64,000 nucleotides of DNA from Acidobacteriota bacterium (GTDB taxonomy: Bacteria > Acidobacteriota > Blastocatellia > Pyrinomonadales > Pyrinomonadaceae). The first letter of the stretch is position 1. Each line of letters begins with the position of its first letter. The DNA lies in the NCBI GenBank assembly GCA_019639155.1, contig JAHBSJ010000005.1:62001-126000 (forward strand). The letters are read 5' to 3'. The position numbers were made by a program, and so were the translations under genes. The notes beneath the pieces are model-generated. The model worked only from the letters and a program-made list of their open reading frames with translations. It was not told the DNA's origin and made no database searches. Shown piece by piece: positions 42,115 to 53,966 of this stretch.

Positions 42115-44394
42115 ATGGGGCCGATCCTATTCCGATATTTTGTTCGTGGAATCGTGCCCTATTTTTTCTCAGCATGGGTTCTTCTGAGTGTGGTCCTTTT
42201 CGTACAACAGGCAAGCCGATTTTCTGAGATCCTCTTCGACATAGACATACCGCTCACCCTCGCGTTCCAGCTTTCGATAGCGCTGATTCCGAATGTTATT
42301 TCGTTCACAGCACCGATGGCCCTCTTGGTCGGCACGATCATTGGATTGGCAAGGCTAGAGGAGGCCCGAGAGATCACGGCTGCTATGGCTGCCGGAAATG
42401 GGCCCTTGCAGATCGTTCTTCCGATAGCTCTTTTCGGGTTGGTAATTTCCGCTTTTGCATTTTCGGTCAACTCGATCGGACTGCCGGCCGCCGCGGCGAT
42501 GGTTCGATCGGTCGCCACCCAATCGGCTATCAGAAAGCTTGAGGATCCGATCGAGCCCGGTGTGGTCACGGAAATGGCGGGACTTACGGTTTACGTTGAT
42601 GAAGGTGATATTGAGAACGGGATCTGGAAACGCATTATGATCTTTAGCGATTCCAACCCGGACAAAAGAGTGCGTCTGATAACGGCAAACTCCGGACGAC
42701 TCGATGTCTCAGGCGACAGATCAGAACTAGTTCTTGAACGGGCATTGGTCACGACGTTTCCCGCTGCAGCAGACAGTAAATTTGCCGTCGAAACAGCCGG
42801 CGAGGTCAGATTTGGTGTCCAGACCGGAAGGGAAGCGCTTTTGAAACGTCTCAGCGAGGTGAACCTGACGCCGGAAGAGCTTGGAATATTTGAACTTTCA
42901 GATTATGCAGCTGAAAAGGGGGGTTCCGAAAGGATAGAAGCAAAGCTCATTCAACAAAGGAGAATATTGCTTTCGGCGGCGCCGGTGTTGTTTTCGATAT
43001 TGGGCACTTTTGTCGCATTAAGGGTGAGGCGTCGAGGCCGAGGTGTAGGCGTCTTAGTTTCGCTCGGTATATTGGTCGGATTTTATCTGCTTACATTTCT
43101 CGGCGAACAGTTATCTAGAACCGGGACGGTTCCGATATATTTTTCGATCGTTCTCCCAATAGCGGGTTCTATCGCTGCAATATTCGTGCTCTGTTCGCTG
43201 CCCAGATCTACGATCGTCGGCGATACGGCAGAGGCGGTCTTTTCGGGTTTTCGGGCGCGAAGGAAGAGTAACATGCCGTCAGTTTTCGATCGGATACTTG
43301 ATGTCTCGTCAGGTATAAGAGATTTCGAATTTTCGGTCACACTCATAAAACACTATTTAACCTCGGTGATCTTCCTGACCGTCATCTTTTTGGTGTTCAC
43401 CGCATTTGAGCTTTGGAAGTTCGCGGGAGCAATGGAAGGAGGGATAGCTCTACTGCTGAAATACCTTCTTTTCATGGTCCCTTACGTCTATCTTCAGATT
43501 GCTCCGATATCAGCAATGTTGGCCGCGTTGACGACTTATGCAGTAAAGTCAGGGCAAAATGAGGTCGTCGCCTGGGCCGGCAGCGGTGTAAGCGGATACC
43601 GCTTGATAGTGCCGGGCGTGTTGGTGATGTTTGGTATTGGGATATTTAATCTTGCTGTGGCTGACGTCATCTCGCCGGGAATGAACAAACTCCAAGACGA
43701 ATTGCGCGGCACGCTTAGATCGAAGGGTGTGAAAGGTACGGCAAAAACGAGGCAGTGGTATGTCGGGGCATCCGCCATTTACGTGCAGTCGTTGGCGATA
43801 TCTGCGTCTGATAACCATGGAGCCTTTAGGCCCGACGCTTCGAAGCTGCTGTCGATAGCGAAGGATGGTTTTGGGAGCGATCGGCAACATATGTACCAAA
43901 GCGATGGTGCCACTTGGTCCTCCGGGAGATTTATTTTATCCGGAAAAGTGAAAGAGCTGAAGATCAGCCCCGGGGCGGTCATAGAACAGGAACCTAACGG
44001 GGTTTGGCTTTCAGAGACGCGAGATCCCAGTATCGGGGAACCGGACAATCCCAATCACCGTTCACTGACCGAATTGCGTTCCGCTTTGGAGGAAGGTTCT
44101 ATCGATAGTGAATCGCGGAGTTTGAATATTGCCGTGGAGAAGCGGATCTCTTCTGCGGTTCTCCCGCTTTTATTCGGCTTGATGGCGATCTCATTCGGCC
44201 TTAGCTTAGATGGTAAGGGAAGGGCTTATGCTGTCGCCAAGGCCGTCGGGTTTTCACTGATCTTTGTACTGATCGCAGGTGGAGCTGAACAACTCGGTCG
44301 TGCGGGCAGTTTGCCTCCTTTAATGGCGGTTTGGGGCCCGATAGGTGTATTTCTTATGCTTTCAGCTATTTTTATCTCACGGATCCGAACGTAA
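42115..44394 (+). CDS. Fused LptF-LptG permease for lipopolysaccharide export
   Basis: A 759-residue protein that contains two YjgP/YjgQ (LptF/LptG) units in one chain. The first half (about residues 1-385) has the start LFRYFVRGIVPYFFSAWVLLS with six membrane segments and the periplasmic beta-jellyroll; the second half starts after a short linker around residue 395 (FEFSVTLIKHYLTSVIFLTV) and repeats the pattern, ending ILPLLFGLMAISFGLSLDG-like and GPIGVFLMLSAIF. In most bacteria these are two proteins that form a heterodimer with LptB; the fusion would fix the ratio at one to one. It implies LPS-like lipid export in this organism. The start is two bases beyond the recO stop. Confidence 0.88.
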   Translation: MGPILFRYFVRGIVPYFFSAWVLLSVVLFVQQASRFSEILFDIDIPLTLAFQLSIALIPNVISFTAPMALLVGTIIGLARLEEAREITAAMAAGNGPLQIVLPIALFGLVISAFAFSVNSIGLPAAAAMVRSVATQSAIRKLEDPIEPGVVTEMAGLTVYVDEGDIENGIWKRIMIFSDSNPDKRVRLITANSGRLDVSGDRSELVLERALVTTFPAAADSKFAVETAGEVRFGVQTGREALLKRLSEVNLTPEELGIFELSDYAAEKGGSERIEAKLIQQRRILLSAAPVLFSILGTFVALRVRRRGRGVGVLVSLGILVGFYLLTFLGEQLSRTGTVPIYFSIVLPIAGSIAAIFVLCSLPRSTIVGDTAEAVFSGFRARRKSNMPSVFDRILDVSSGIRDFEFSVTLIKHYLTSVIFLTVIFLVFTAFELWKFAGAMEGGIALLLKYLLFMVPYVYLQIAPISAMLAALTTYAVKSGQNEVVAWAGSGVSGYRLIVPGVLVMFGIGIFNLAVADVISPGMNKLQDELRGTLRSKGVKGTAKTRQWYVGASAIYVQSLAISASDNHGAFRPDASKLLSIAKDGFGSDRQHMYQSDGATWSSGRFILSGKVKELKISPGAVIEQEPNGVWLSETRDPSIGEPDNPNHRSLTELRSALEEGSIDSESRSLNIAVEKRISSAVLPLLFGLMAISFGLSLDGKGRAYAVAKAVGFSLIFVLIAGGAEQLGRAGSLPPLMAVWGPIGVFLMLSAIFISRIRT

Positions 44395-44421
44395 AAAAGC
44401 CGGCTGTAAAAGCCGGCTTTT
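44395..44421. terminator. Bidirectional terminator between lptFG and ahcY
   Basis: AAAAGCCGGC (44395-44404) and GCCGGCTTTT (44412-44421) form a perfect ten-base stem with A runs and T runs on each side. It starts just after the lptFG stop and lies 20 bases beyond the ahcY stop on the minus strand, so it serves both. Confidence 0.9.
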
Positions 44422-44440
44422 GATAAGGTTGTTGAGCGTT

Positions 44441-46880
<2,440 letters not shown>

Positions 46881-46897
46881 AGTTGTATTACTCCTGC

Positions 46898-47050
46898 CTA
46901 GATTTTAAGTTTGCTGAAATCGAAATATAGCAAAACTCCAACTATAACGAATAAGGGAATTACTGTCAAAAACCAAAATGGCCAGTAGGCGGGCTGCGGG
47001 AAAAGAGCTTGGGCAGAGCCATTGCGTCTGATAATAGAGATTATGTAATG
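46898..47050 (-). other. In-frame open stretch beyond the BFN stop, encodes a possible membrane segment
   Basis: Directly after the TAA of the BFN gene the same frame stays open for 50 codons and ends at a TAG at 46898-46900. The translation contains PAYWPFWFLTVIPLFVIVG then [11 protein letters not shown], a good membrane helix with a basic end. There is no ATG or GTG in it; the only TTG would give 23 residues. It is either a short gene with a rare start codon, a readthrough product of the BFN stop, or a decayed gene. Confidence 0.3.
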
Positions 47051-47533
47051 TTAGCCGATGAGCTCGGGCCACTCTTCCACCGGCGGCTCGTCGTCTGTCG
47101 CCGTGGGCCCCGGCTGGTTTGCTGCTGCGGACTTATCCAAAACGTCCTGCTCGATAAAGATTGGACAATCGAGCCTCAAGGCCAGAGCGATCGCGTCAGA
47201 TGGACGGGCGTCGAGTGAGACCTCGTTTCCGTTTAGATCGATCAGTTCGACGCGTGCGTAAAAGGTATTATCAGAAAGATCCGTTACTATGACCCTTTGG
47301 GCTTCCAGGCCGCACTGGACGATCAAGTTTCTCAACAGATCATGAGTCATTGGCCGCTGAGGAAGAACCTTTTCGATCTCAAGGGCGATCGCGTTGGCTT
47401 CAAAAGCGCCCACCCATATCGGAAGAACCGCCTCAGAATCGACGCCTTTTAGTACCACGATCGGTGAATTGGTGTTCGGGTCCATTATCAAGGCTCCGAT
47501 CTTAACCTCGATCAAATTGCGTCCTTCAGTCAT
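47051..47533 (-). CDS. Bifunctional nuclease (BFN/DUF151) domain protein
   Basis: A 160-residue protein with the BFN domain: SPIVVLKGVDSEAVLPIWVG at about residues 23-42, then NAIALEIEKVLPQRPMTHDLL and VSLDARPSDAIALALRLDCPIF. Plant and thermophile homologues cleave both DNA and RNA. The C-terminus is an acidic, Pro-rich tail. Start overlaps miaB by four bases (ATGA), so it is coupled to it. Bacterial partners are often cell-division or tRNA-modification genes, as here. Confidence 0.9.
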   Translation of the reverse strand: MTEGRNLIEVKIGALIMDPNTNSPIVVLKGVDSEAVLPIWVGAFEANAIALEIEKVLPQRPMTHDLLRNLIVQCGLEAQRVIVTDLSDNTFYARVELIDLNGNEVSLDARPSDAIALALRLDCPIFIEQDVLDKSAAANQPGPTATDDEPPVEEWPELIG

Positions 47534-48858
47534 CGTGCCACCTCTCCGAACAGCGAATTTGACTTGATTTCGGTGATGCGAACATTTCGGACCTCGCCCA
47601 AGGACGCTTCGTCTGAGACGAAATTGACCACCTTGTGGCAGGTGGAATGGCCTGTATAACCATTTTCAGTGCGAACCGAGCGACCTTCAACGAGTACATT
47701 AAGCACCTGCTTAAGATATCTTTGATGAATACGCTGCTCTATCTTCTTTTGTGTTTCCTGGAGCTTAAGAAATCGCAATGTCTTGTCGGCAGGCGTGACA
47801 TCATCTTCCATTTCGTAGGCCGGGGTCCCGGGCCGAGGTGAATATTTGAAGATGTACGCGCTGTCGTACTCACAATACTCAAACAGACTGACAGTATCTT
47901 CGAAATCCTGTTCGGTTTCACCGGGAAATCCGATAATAATGTCAGTGGTCAGAGCGATATTCCGGTGTGATTTTTTGATACGATCGATCTTTTCCTTATA
48001 TCTAGAGATCGTGTGTCCGCGTTTCATTCTTTCCAATATGCGGTCGCTTCCTGACTGGACCGGCAAATGTACCCAATTGCAGAGATTTTCGTTTTCTTCG
48101 ATCGCATCTACGATCTCGTCCCGAAAATCCCTCGGGAACGACGTAGTGAATTTGATACGATCCATTCCGGTAGCCGCCACAGCCCTTAAAAGCCGCGTAA
48201 ACGCTGACTTCCCTTCGAATCCGTCGAGGCCTTCGTTTGACGTCGGACGATAACTGTTCACATTTTGTCCGATCAGATGGACCTCTTTTACACCGGAAGA
48301 TTTTAATTTTTCCACTTGGGCGACTATCTCCGTCGCGGGAAGGCTCTTTTCGCGTCCGCGGGAGAACGGAACGATACAATAAGTGCAGAATTTGTTACAT
48401 CCCTCTATGATCGGAACGAAAGCCACGTACGGCGAGTGACGATGAGTATCGGCGACGGTCCAATCGTACTCGTCTTCGCGTTCGTTAAGGTCAACTAGTC
48501 GCTTACGTTGAGTAAATGCTGCATCTACGATATTTACCACGCGGCCTGTTGCGCGTGTACCCATGACAAAATCAACCCCTGCGATCTTATCGAAAAGTGT
48601 TTCTCCATCAAGTTGTGCAACGCACCCTGTGATTCCTACTACGGGTTTTTTGCGTCCTGAATGCCGTATTTCGCCAACGCGCGTGTATAGTTTATGCTCT
48701 GCACGCTCGCGCACCGAACAAGTATTAAGAATAACTACGTCGGCATCGGCTTCATCCGAGGTCATTTGATAGCCATTTTTCGACAAACTTGTCGCTATTC
48801 TTTCCGAATCGGAAACGTTCATTTGACACCCGAATGTTTCGATATAAACTCTCTTCAT
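47530..48858 (-). CDS. miaB: tRNA-2-methylthio-N6-dimethylallyladenosine synthase
   Basis: A 442-residue radical SAM methylthiotransferase that adds the methylthio group at position 2 of i6A37 in tRNA. The N-terminal UPF0004 domain has VYIETFGCQMNVSDSER; three Cys ligate a 4Fe-4S cluster there. The radical SAM cluster is CNKFCTYC in EGCNKFCTYCIVPFSRGRE, and a TRAM domain ends the protein. The start codon at 48856-48858 directly touches the dnaE start codon on the other strand. No ribosome site is evident, consistent with a leaderless start. Confidence 0.95.
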   Translation of the reverse strand: MKRVYIETFGCQMNVSDSERIATSLSKNGYQMTSDEADADVVILNTCSVRERAEHKLYTRVGEIRHSGRKKPVVGITGCVAQLDGETLFDKIAGVDFVMGTRATGRVVNIVDAAFTQRKRLVDLNEREDEYDWTVADTHRHSPYVAFVPIIEGCNKFCTYCIVPFSRGREKSLPATEIVAQVEKLKSSGVKEVHLIGQNVNSYRPTSNEGLDGFEGKSAFTRLLRAVAATGMDRIKFTTSFPRDFRDEIVDAIEENENLCNWVHLPVQSGSDRILERMKRGHTISRYKEKIDRIKKSHRNIALTTDIIIGFPGETEQDFEDTVSLFEYCEYDSAYIFKYSPRPGTPAYEMEDDVTPADKTLRFLKLQETQKKIEQRIHQRYLKQVLNVLVEGRSVRTENGYTGHSTCHKVVNFVSDEASLGEVRNVRITEIKSNSLFGEVAR

Positions 48859-48861
48859 ATG
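48843..48861 (+). promoter_or_regulatory. Divergent start region of miaB and dnaE (CATATG)
   Basis: The miaB start (minus strand 48858) and the dnaE ATG (48859) abut, sharing the sequence CATATG with no base between. Ten bases before the dnaE ATG is TATAAA at 48843-48848, inside the first miaB codons. A TTGACA at 48823-48828 is upstream but only 14 bases from the hexamer. No Shine-Dalgarno is visible for either gene. Confidence 0.4.
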
Positions 48862-51800
48862 TCAGAAGATACCCGCCAAGAAAAAGACCGAAATAAAGAC
48901 TTTGTTCATCTCCATTTGCACACCGATTATAGCCTTTTGAATAGCGCAATCCAACTTAAGCCGCTTACGGAGAGGCTCAAGGAGATAGGGCAGACCGCGT
49001 GCGCCATTACGGATTACGGAAATATGTTCGGCGCTGTATCTTTTTTCAACGAGATGCGGTATGCGGGGCTCAAACCGATAATCGGTTACCAAGCATTTCT
49101 GACCATCGGTAGCCGCTTTGACCGCACATCTATGCAGGTGGGCAATGAAAAGCCCTATTACCATCTTGTTCTGCTCGCGAAAGACGCTGAAGGGCTGCAT
49201 AACTTGATGCGGGTCTCGTCAAAAGCGTATACCGAAGGGCTTTTTCATCGTCCCCGTGTGGATTTGGATCTTTTGGCGGAAAATTCGGAAGGGCTGATAT
49301 GCATTTCGTGCTTTGCTGACGGCCCAATAGGACATTTTCTTGCTCAGGAGGAATCTGATAAAGCTAAGGATCTTGCGGGCTCGTTAATTGATATTTTCGG
49401 CAAAGATGACCTGTTCCTGGAGATATGTCCTCCGGACGACAACAAAGAATCCGCTCTTGTTACGAATATTGCGCAGTTTGCAGGTTCCAACGACCTCCAA
49501 CTCGTGGCGTCAAACAACGTTCATTACTTGCGTTCTGATGACGCTGCTGCCTACGAGGTCGCAAAGTGTATTCGTGAGGGCCGTACACTTTACGGCGATT
49601 GGCGAACGCTGATCAAGAGTTCACGGTACCTGAAGAGCGCTGAGGAAATGTGGTTTGAGCTGGGATCCGAGTTTCCCGACGCTCTGGAAAATACCGTGAA
49701 GATCGCCGAACGATGCGATGTTGACATCCTGCAGGGTGATGACGTACGGCAATTGCCGGAATTCCCTATTCCTCCTGAACTTGGAACCCTCGATATTAAC
49801 GGATACTTCGAAAAGGTCCTATGGGAGTGTTTTGAAGATCGAAAGAAGACAGATTGGGAGCCAATGAAGGAGCTTGGAACCCTCAGACACGATCTGTCTG
49901 AATATGAAGAACGACTTCGTGAAGAGATCGAGATAATCGAAAGGATGGGGTTTCCCGGCTATTTCCTGATCGTCTGGGATTTTATCAAGTTCGCACGCGA
50001 GCGCAATATCCCGGTCGGGCCGGGCCGAGGTTCTGCCGCGGGATCCCTGACCGCCTTTTGCATGCGAATTACCGACGTAGATCCACTTCAATATGATCTT
50101 CTTTTTGAACGTTTTCTTAATCCCGAAAGGATCTCGATGCCGGATATCGACATTGATTTTTGTATCCGAGGCCGCAGCGAGGTCATAGATCATGTGGTCG
50201 AACTCTACGGACGAGAATCGGTTTGTCAGATCATCACGTTTGCCACCCTTGCCTCCAAGGCCGTAATAAAAGACGTCGGCAGGGTTCTTGGCTTGACCCC
50301 TCAGGAAGCAGACAACATCGCAAAGCTCATTCCCCCGCCTCGCCGCGGTAGGAATGTCAGCATCTCAGAAGCAATATCAGAGGTTCCGGAACTGGGCAAA
50401 TTGATGAGTTCCGATATTCGGGCAAAGGAGGTCATCGAGCTTTCGCTCAAACTCGAGAATGGATCGCGGCATACATCCGTACACGCGGCCGGCGTTGTCA
50501 TCAGCCCGAAGCCATTGCATGAACTCGTTCCTGTTGCGATCTCCGAAAAGGACGAACTAACCAGCCAATATCCGATGGGCGACCTGGAAAAGGTCGGTAT
50601 GCTTAAGATGGATTTCCTCGGTCTGACGACTCTGACGGTCATTAATGATTGCCTATCGCTCATAAAGGAAAAGCTTGGCGTCGAGATCGACTGGAGTAAG
50701 ATCCCTACGAACGATGAAAAGACATTGCGACTCTTCGCCGAAGGCCGGACGGAAGCCATCTTTCAATTTGAATCGCAGGGCATGCAGGAGATCTGCAGAA
50801 AAATGGGGCCGAAGGAACTCGAAGATCTTTCGGCTTTGAATGCGCTATATCGTCCGGGCCCTTTAGACGGCGGCATGGTGGAGGATTTTATTGCGCGCTT
50901 TAAAGGCACAAAGCCGGTAGAATACGTTCTTCCTGAGATGGAGGAGATCCTCGGAAACACGTTTGGCGTTCTTGTGTATCAGGAACAGATCATGCAGCTT
51001 GCGCAAAAACTCGCAGGCTATTCGCTTGGCGAAGCCGACCTGATGCGTAGGGCTATGGGAAAGAAGAAGGTTGCGGAAATGAACGCCCATCGCGACCGGT
51101 TCATCAAGGGAGCGACGTCTAATGGATTCGACAAGAAGATCGCTGCGGAGATCTTCGACCTGATGGCGAAATTTGCAGATTACGGATTCAACCGCAGCCA
51201 TTCAATGGCGTATGCCATATTGGCGTTCAGAACCGCCTATTTGAAGGCACATTTCCCTGCTTACTTTTATTCTTCGGTCCTGACGCATGAAGCCCAGGAT
51301 AGCGAAAAGGTGTACAAATACAGCGCCGAGCTGCGGACCATGGGGCTTGAGCTTCTGCCCCCGGATATTAATGAAAGCGATGAGATGTTTACGCCCGTCG
51401 GCGATACGGTTCGTTATGGGCTTACAGCTATAAAAGGTTTGGGTGCCTCAAGTATTCGGCCAATAATCGAGGCCCGTTCGACTGGTAAGTTCAGGTCTTT
51501 GATAGATCTTTGCACGCGTTTGCAGGCGGGAAACCTGAACAGACGTGCATTGGAAAGCTTGGTTTCGGCAGGGGCATTTGATTCAATGAATTCTTCCGGT
51601 CAGTCGGTGGCCGCCTGGCGGGCAATGATGTTCTCATCAATCGACGCTGCATTGCAGGCCGGAAGCCGAGCATATGAAGACCGTGTTAGAGGACAAACCG
51701 GCCTTTTCGCAGCAGCCGAATCTGAGGCTGACGTGTCATTCTCTGTTTCGGCTGCCGAACCTTGGACCATAGCCGAAATGGCTGAGCGCGAGAAGAGCTC

Positions 51801-52395
51801 ATTGGGCTTCTACCTCTCCGCACATCCGCTGGATTCGTTTAAAGATGTACTCGCTTCGGCAGGCGTCATTCTCATACGAGATGGGATCGATAGGGCGGCG
51901 AGCAGCCCGGTGACCATAGCCGGAAACATTAGCGGCCTGCAGATACGGACCAGCAAACAAGGACGTCGATTCGCCAATTTTCGGCTAGAGGATCGTTCCG
52001 GAACCATAAAATGCGCTGTACTTGGTGCAAATTTCGAAAAGTTGGCGGCGAAACTTCCGAACTCAGGTATGTTCGCGGTCGAGGGACGTATTGAGATCAA
52101 TGAAGGGCAGGATCCATCGTTCAAGGTGACGGGCTTACAGGCGATCGAAGAAATGCTGCTGTCAATGGCAAAAAAGGTGGTGATAACCTTTGAACCGGAG
52201 CATCTAGACGAAGCATCTGTTGAGAGGTTGTTTTCAGCTCTCGAACGACAACGCGGCCGATGCAAAGTTGAACTTATTTTGAACAATGAAGGCATGACGG
52301 TTACGCTTGATTCACGCTCATTGCGCATCTCGCCTAACATTCAAATGAAACGCGACGTCGAAGCGATGGGTTTTGCATTAGATATCCTTACTTAA
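48859..52395 (+). CDS. dnaE: DNA polymerase III alpha subunit
   Basis: A 1178-residue replicative polymerase. PHP domain at the start (FVHLHLHTDYSLLN at about residues 14-27). Catalytic palm: PVGPGRGSAAGSLTAFCMR and PDIDIDFC at about residues 428-435, carrying two of the active-site Asp. Fingers, beta-clamp region and an OB-fold near residue 1005-1080 (ISGLQIRTSKQGRRFANF) follow. The C-terminal portion for tau binding is present. The frame is open upstream into miaB on the other strand, but ATG 48859 gives the family start. Housekeeping, single-gene unit before accA. Confidence 0.95.
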   Translation: MSEDTRQEKDRNKDFVHLHLHTDYSLLNSAIQLKPLTERLKEIGQTACAITDYGNMFGAVSFFNEMRYAGLKPIIGYQAFLTIGSRFDRTSMQVGNEKPYYHLVLLAKDAEGLHNLMRVSSKAYTEGLFHRPRVDLDLLAENSEGLICISCFADGPIGHFLAQEESDKAKDLAGSLIDIFGKDDLFLEICPPDDNKESALVTNIAQFAGSNDLQLVASNNVHYLRSDDAAAYEVAKCIREGRTLYGDWRTLIKSSRYLKSAEEMWFELGSEFPDALENTVKIAERCDVDILQGDDVRQLPEFPIPPELGTLDINGYFEKVLWECFEDRKKTDWEPMKELGTLRHDLSEYEERLREEIEIIERMGFPGYFLIVWDFIKFARERNIPVGPGRGSAAGSLTAFCMRITDVDPLQYDLLFERFLNPERISMPDIDIDFCIRGRSEVIDHVVELYGRESVCQIITFATLASKAVIKDVGRVLGLTPQEADNIAKLIPPPRRGRNVSISEAISEVPELGKLMSSDIRAKEVIELSLKLENGSRHTSVHAAGVVISPKPLHELVPVAISEKDELTSQYPMGDLEKVGMLKMDFLGLTTLTVINDCLSLIKEKLGVEIDWSKIPTNDEKTLRLFAEGRTEAIFQFESQGMQEICRKMGPKELEDLSALNALYRPGPLDGGMVEDFIARFKGTKPVEYVLPEMEEILGNTFGVLVYQEQIMQLAQKLAGYSLGEADLMRRAMGKKKVAEMNAHRDRFIKGATSNGFDKKIAAEIFDLMAKFADYGFNRSHSMAYAILAFRTAYLKAHFPAYFYSSVLTHEAQDSEKVYKYSAELRTMGLELLPPDINESDEMFTPVGDTVRYGLTAIKGLGASSIRPIIEARSTGKFRSLIDLCTRLQAGNLNRRALESLVSAGAFDSMNSSGQSVAAWRAMMFSSIDAALQAGSRAYEDRVRGQTGLFAAAESEADVSFSVSAAEPWTIAEMAEREKSSLGFYLSAHPLDSFKDVLASAGVILIRDGIDRAASSPVTIAGNISGLQIRTSKQGRRFANFRLEDRSGTIKCAVLGANFEKLAAKLPNSGMFAVEGRIEINEGQDPSFKVTGLQAIEEMLLSMAKKVVITFEPEHLDEASVERLFSALERQRGRCKVELILNNEGMTVTLDSRSLRISPNIQMKRDVEAMGFALDILT

Positions 52396-52454
52396 AGATC
52401 TTGAATGTTTTGATATGCGGAAGATCGATGATTGCTGAGATCGTTAACAAAGAA

Positions 52455-52460
52455 TAGAAT
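52455..52460 (+). promoter_or_regulatory. -10-like TAGAAT before accA
   Basis: TAGAAT at 52455-52460 precedes the accA ATG at 52467 by six bases. No Shine-Dalgarno is present, predicting a leaderless mRNA. Confidence 0.45.
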
Positions 52461-52466
52461 TCAATT

Positions 52467-53294
52467 ATGAAAGCGACCGCATTCGAGAGGGTTCAAACCG
52501 CCAGACATCCTGAAAGACCTTATGCTTTGGACCTGCTGTCCACTGTATTTAAGGATTTTGTTGAAGTTCACGGAGATCGCCGATTCGCAGATGATCCGGC
52601 TATGTTATCGGGCTTTGCCAGGCTTGGCGAGACAGAGGTCTGCGTGGTTGGACAGCAGAAGGGCCGAGACCTAAACGAGAGGCGCTTTCGCAACTTCGCA
52701 ATGCCGAAACCTGAAGGATACCGCAAGGCTTTGCGGGTGATGCGGCTCGCTGAAAAATTTGGACGTCCTATCGTCACGATCATCGATACGCCGGGAGCTT
52801 ATCCGGGGATCGATGCGGAAGAACGTGGTCAGGCGGAGGCGATCGCCTTTAATCTCAGAGAAATGGCCCGCATCAAAGTGCCAATTGTCGTTGTCGTACT
52901 GGGCGAGGGCGGTTCGGGAGGCGCTCTGGCGATCGGCATCGGCGATCGTGTACTGATGATGGAAAACGCCGTTTATTCAGTAATCTCACCTGAGGGATGC
53001 GCAGCTATTTTGTGGAAGGACGCCGCGATGGCTCCTGACGCCGCAGCGGGTCTAAAACTGACTGCGTCAGAATTGAAAAAATTCGGCATTGTTGACAATA
53101 TCATCGCGGAGCCGGAGCCGTGGACAATGCCTGTCGACGATGACGATGTCTCCAAAGATGCCTTTGATTCGATCGCGTCCACACTGAGGAAAAGCTTGTC
53201 TGATGAGATCGATGCCCTTTCTTCGTTGCCGCCAGACAAATTATTGGCGGAGAGATATGCGAAATTCAGGAAAATGGGTGAATGGGTTTCGTGA
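52467..53294 (+). CDS. accA: Acetyl-CoA carboxylase carboxyltransferase subunit alpha
   Basis: A 275-residue AccA, transferring the carboxyl from biotin-carrier AccB to acetyl-CoA to make malonyl-CoA with AccD. Family blocks: QTARHPERPYALDL, VEVHGDRRFADDPAM, PKPEGYRKALRVMRLAEKFG, IDTPGAYPGIDAEERGQAEA and EGGSGGALAIGIGDRV. AccA is usually near 315 residues; here the first 40 residues of the usual N-terminal helical region are missing and the protein opens MKATAFERV. ATG 52467 follows the -10-like box directly. No accD is adjacent, as is common in bacteria. Confidence 0.93.
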   Translation: MKATAFERVQTARHPERPYALDLLSTVFKDFVEVHGDRRFADDPAMLSGFARLGETEVCVVGQQKGRDLNERRFRNFAMPKPEGYRKALRVMRLAEKFGRPIVTIIDTPGAYPGIDAEERGQAEAIAFNLREMARIKVPIVVVVLGEGGSGGALAIGIGDRVLMMENAVYSVISPEGCAAILWKDAAMAPDAAAGLKLTASELKKFGIVDNIIAEPEPWTMPVDDDDVSKDAFDSIASTLRKSLSDEIDALSSLPPDKLLAERYAKFRKMGEWVS

Positions 53295-53299
53295 TGATG

Positions 53300-53335
53300 G
53301 AAAAGGCCTTCGCCGCATGACTCGGACGAAGGCCT
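53300..53335 (-). terminator. Terminator after ssb (minus strand)
   Basis: Arms AGGCCTTCG (53304-53312) and CGAAGGCCT (53327-53335) form a nine-base stem. Read on the minus strand the hairpin is followed by TTTT, so it serves ssb, whose stop is at 53367. On the plus strand no T run follows. Confidence 0.75.
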
Positions 53336-53366
53336 GAAGACCTCTATAGAAATCGTCAATATAAAG

Positions 53367-53837
53367 CTAGAAAGGGATGTCGTCATCATCTACGCTGCTC
53401 GCAGCTGATGACCGCCCCTCATTCGGATTTTCGTTCGTTTCCTGCGGGGGGCCGCTAAATGAAGGATCGTTGTCGTTTGACGCCCCGGAATAGTCTGACG
53501 GGCCTTCAGATCGTGACCCTATGAACTGCATGTCTGTCGCCTGTACATCTAGCGTAAATCTGTTGTTATTATCGCGATCGGTCCACTCTTCTATTCGCAG
53601 CCGGCCTTCAATGTAAACGGGACTTCCTTTTGAGAGATACTTTGCCGCGTTTTCAGCCTGTTGGCGCCATAGGGTCACTTTGAACCACGTGGTCAGGTCC
53701 TGGAGATCGCCGGATTTGTCCCGACGCTTTTCGTTCGTGGCCATCGTGAAACTGCATACCGCAACGCCCTGTGGTGTGTACCGCAATTCAGGATCCCGGC
53801 CAAGATTTCCGACGATGATTATTTTGTTGAATGACAT
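53367..53837 (-). CDS. ssb: Single-stranded DNA-binding protein
   Basis: A 156-residue SSB. OB-fold N-terminal part MSFNKIIIVGNLGRDPELRY, with the aromatic DNA-stacking residues in FTMATNEKRRDKSG and TTWFKVTLWRQQAENAAKYLSKG-type sequence. A Gly/Asn/Ser-rich linker leads to the acidic tip DDDIPF, the docking site for RecO, PriA and other partners. GAGGA seven bases before the ATG fixes the start. Single-gene unit with a terminator after it. Confidence 0.95.
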   Translation of the reverse strand: MSFNKIIIVGNLGRDPELRYTPQGVAVCSFTMATNEKRRDKSGDLQDLTTWFKVTLWRQQAENAAKYLSKGSPVYIEGRLRIEEWTDRDNNNRFTLDVQATDMQFIGSRSEGPSDYSGASNDNDPSFSGPPQETNENPNEGRSSAASSVDDDDIPF

Positions 53838-53966
53838 TGGATTTCCTCTTCTGTGAATTATTTGCGAAAAACCTTCCGAAACGGAATTGCATCAATATAA
53901 CACGTCGATAGGCTATGCTAAAATCTGACGTTTTGATTGCTATCCTTCTGATACCTCTCCGCAATT

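Noticed and set aside
46881..47050. SAM or SAH riboswitch before metK-ahcY
   Set aside because: I looked for a conserved kink-turn or SAM-box stem set in the minus-strand leader and found none. The leader instead holds the open frame noted above.
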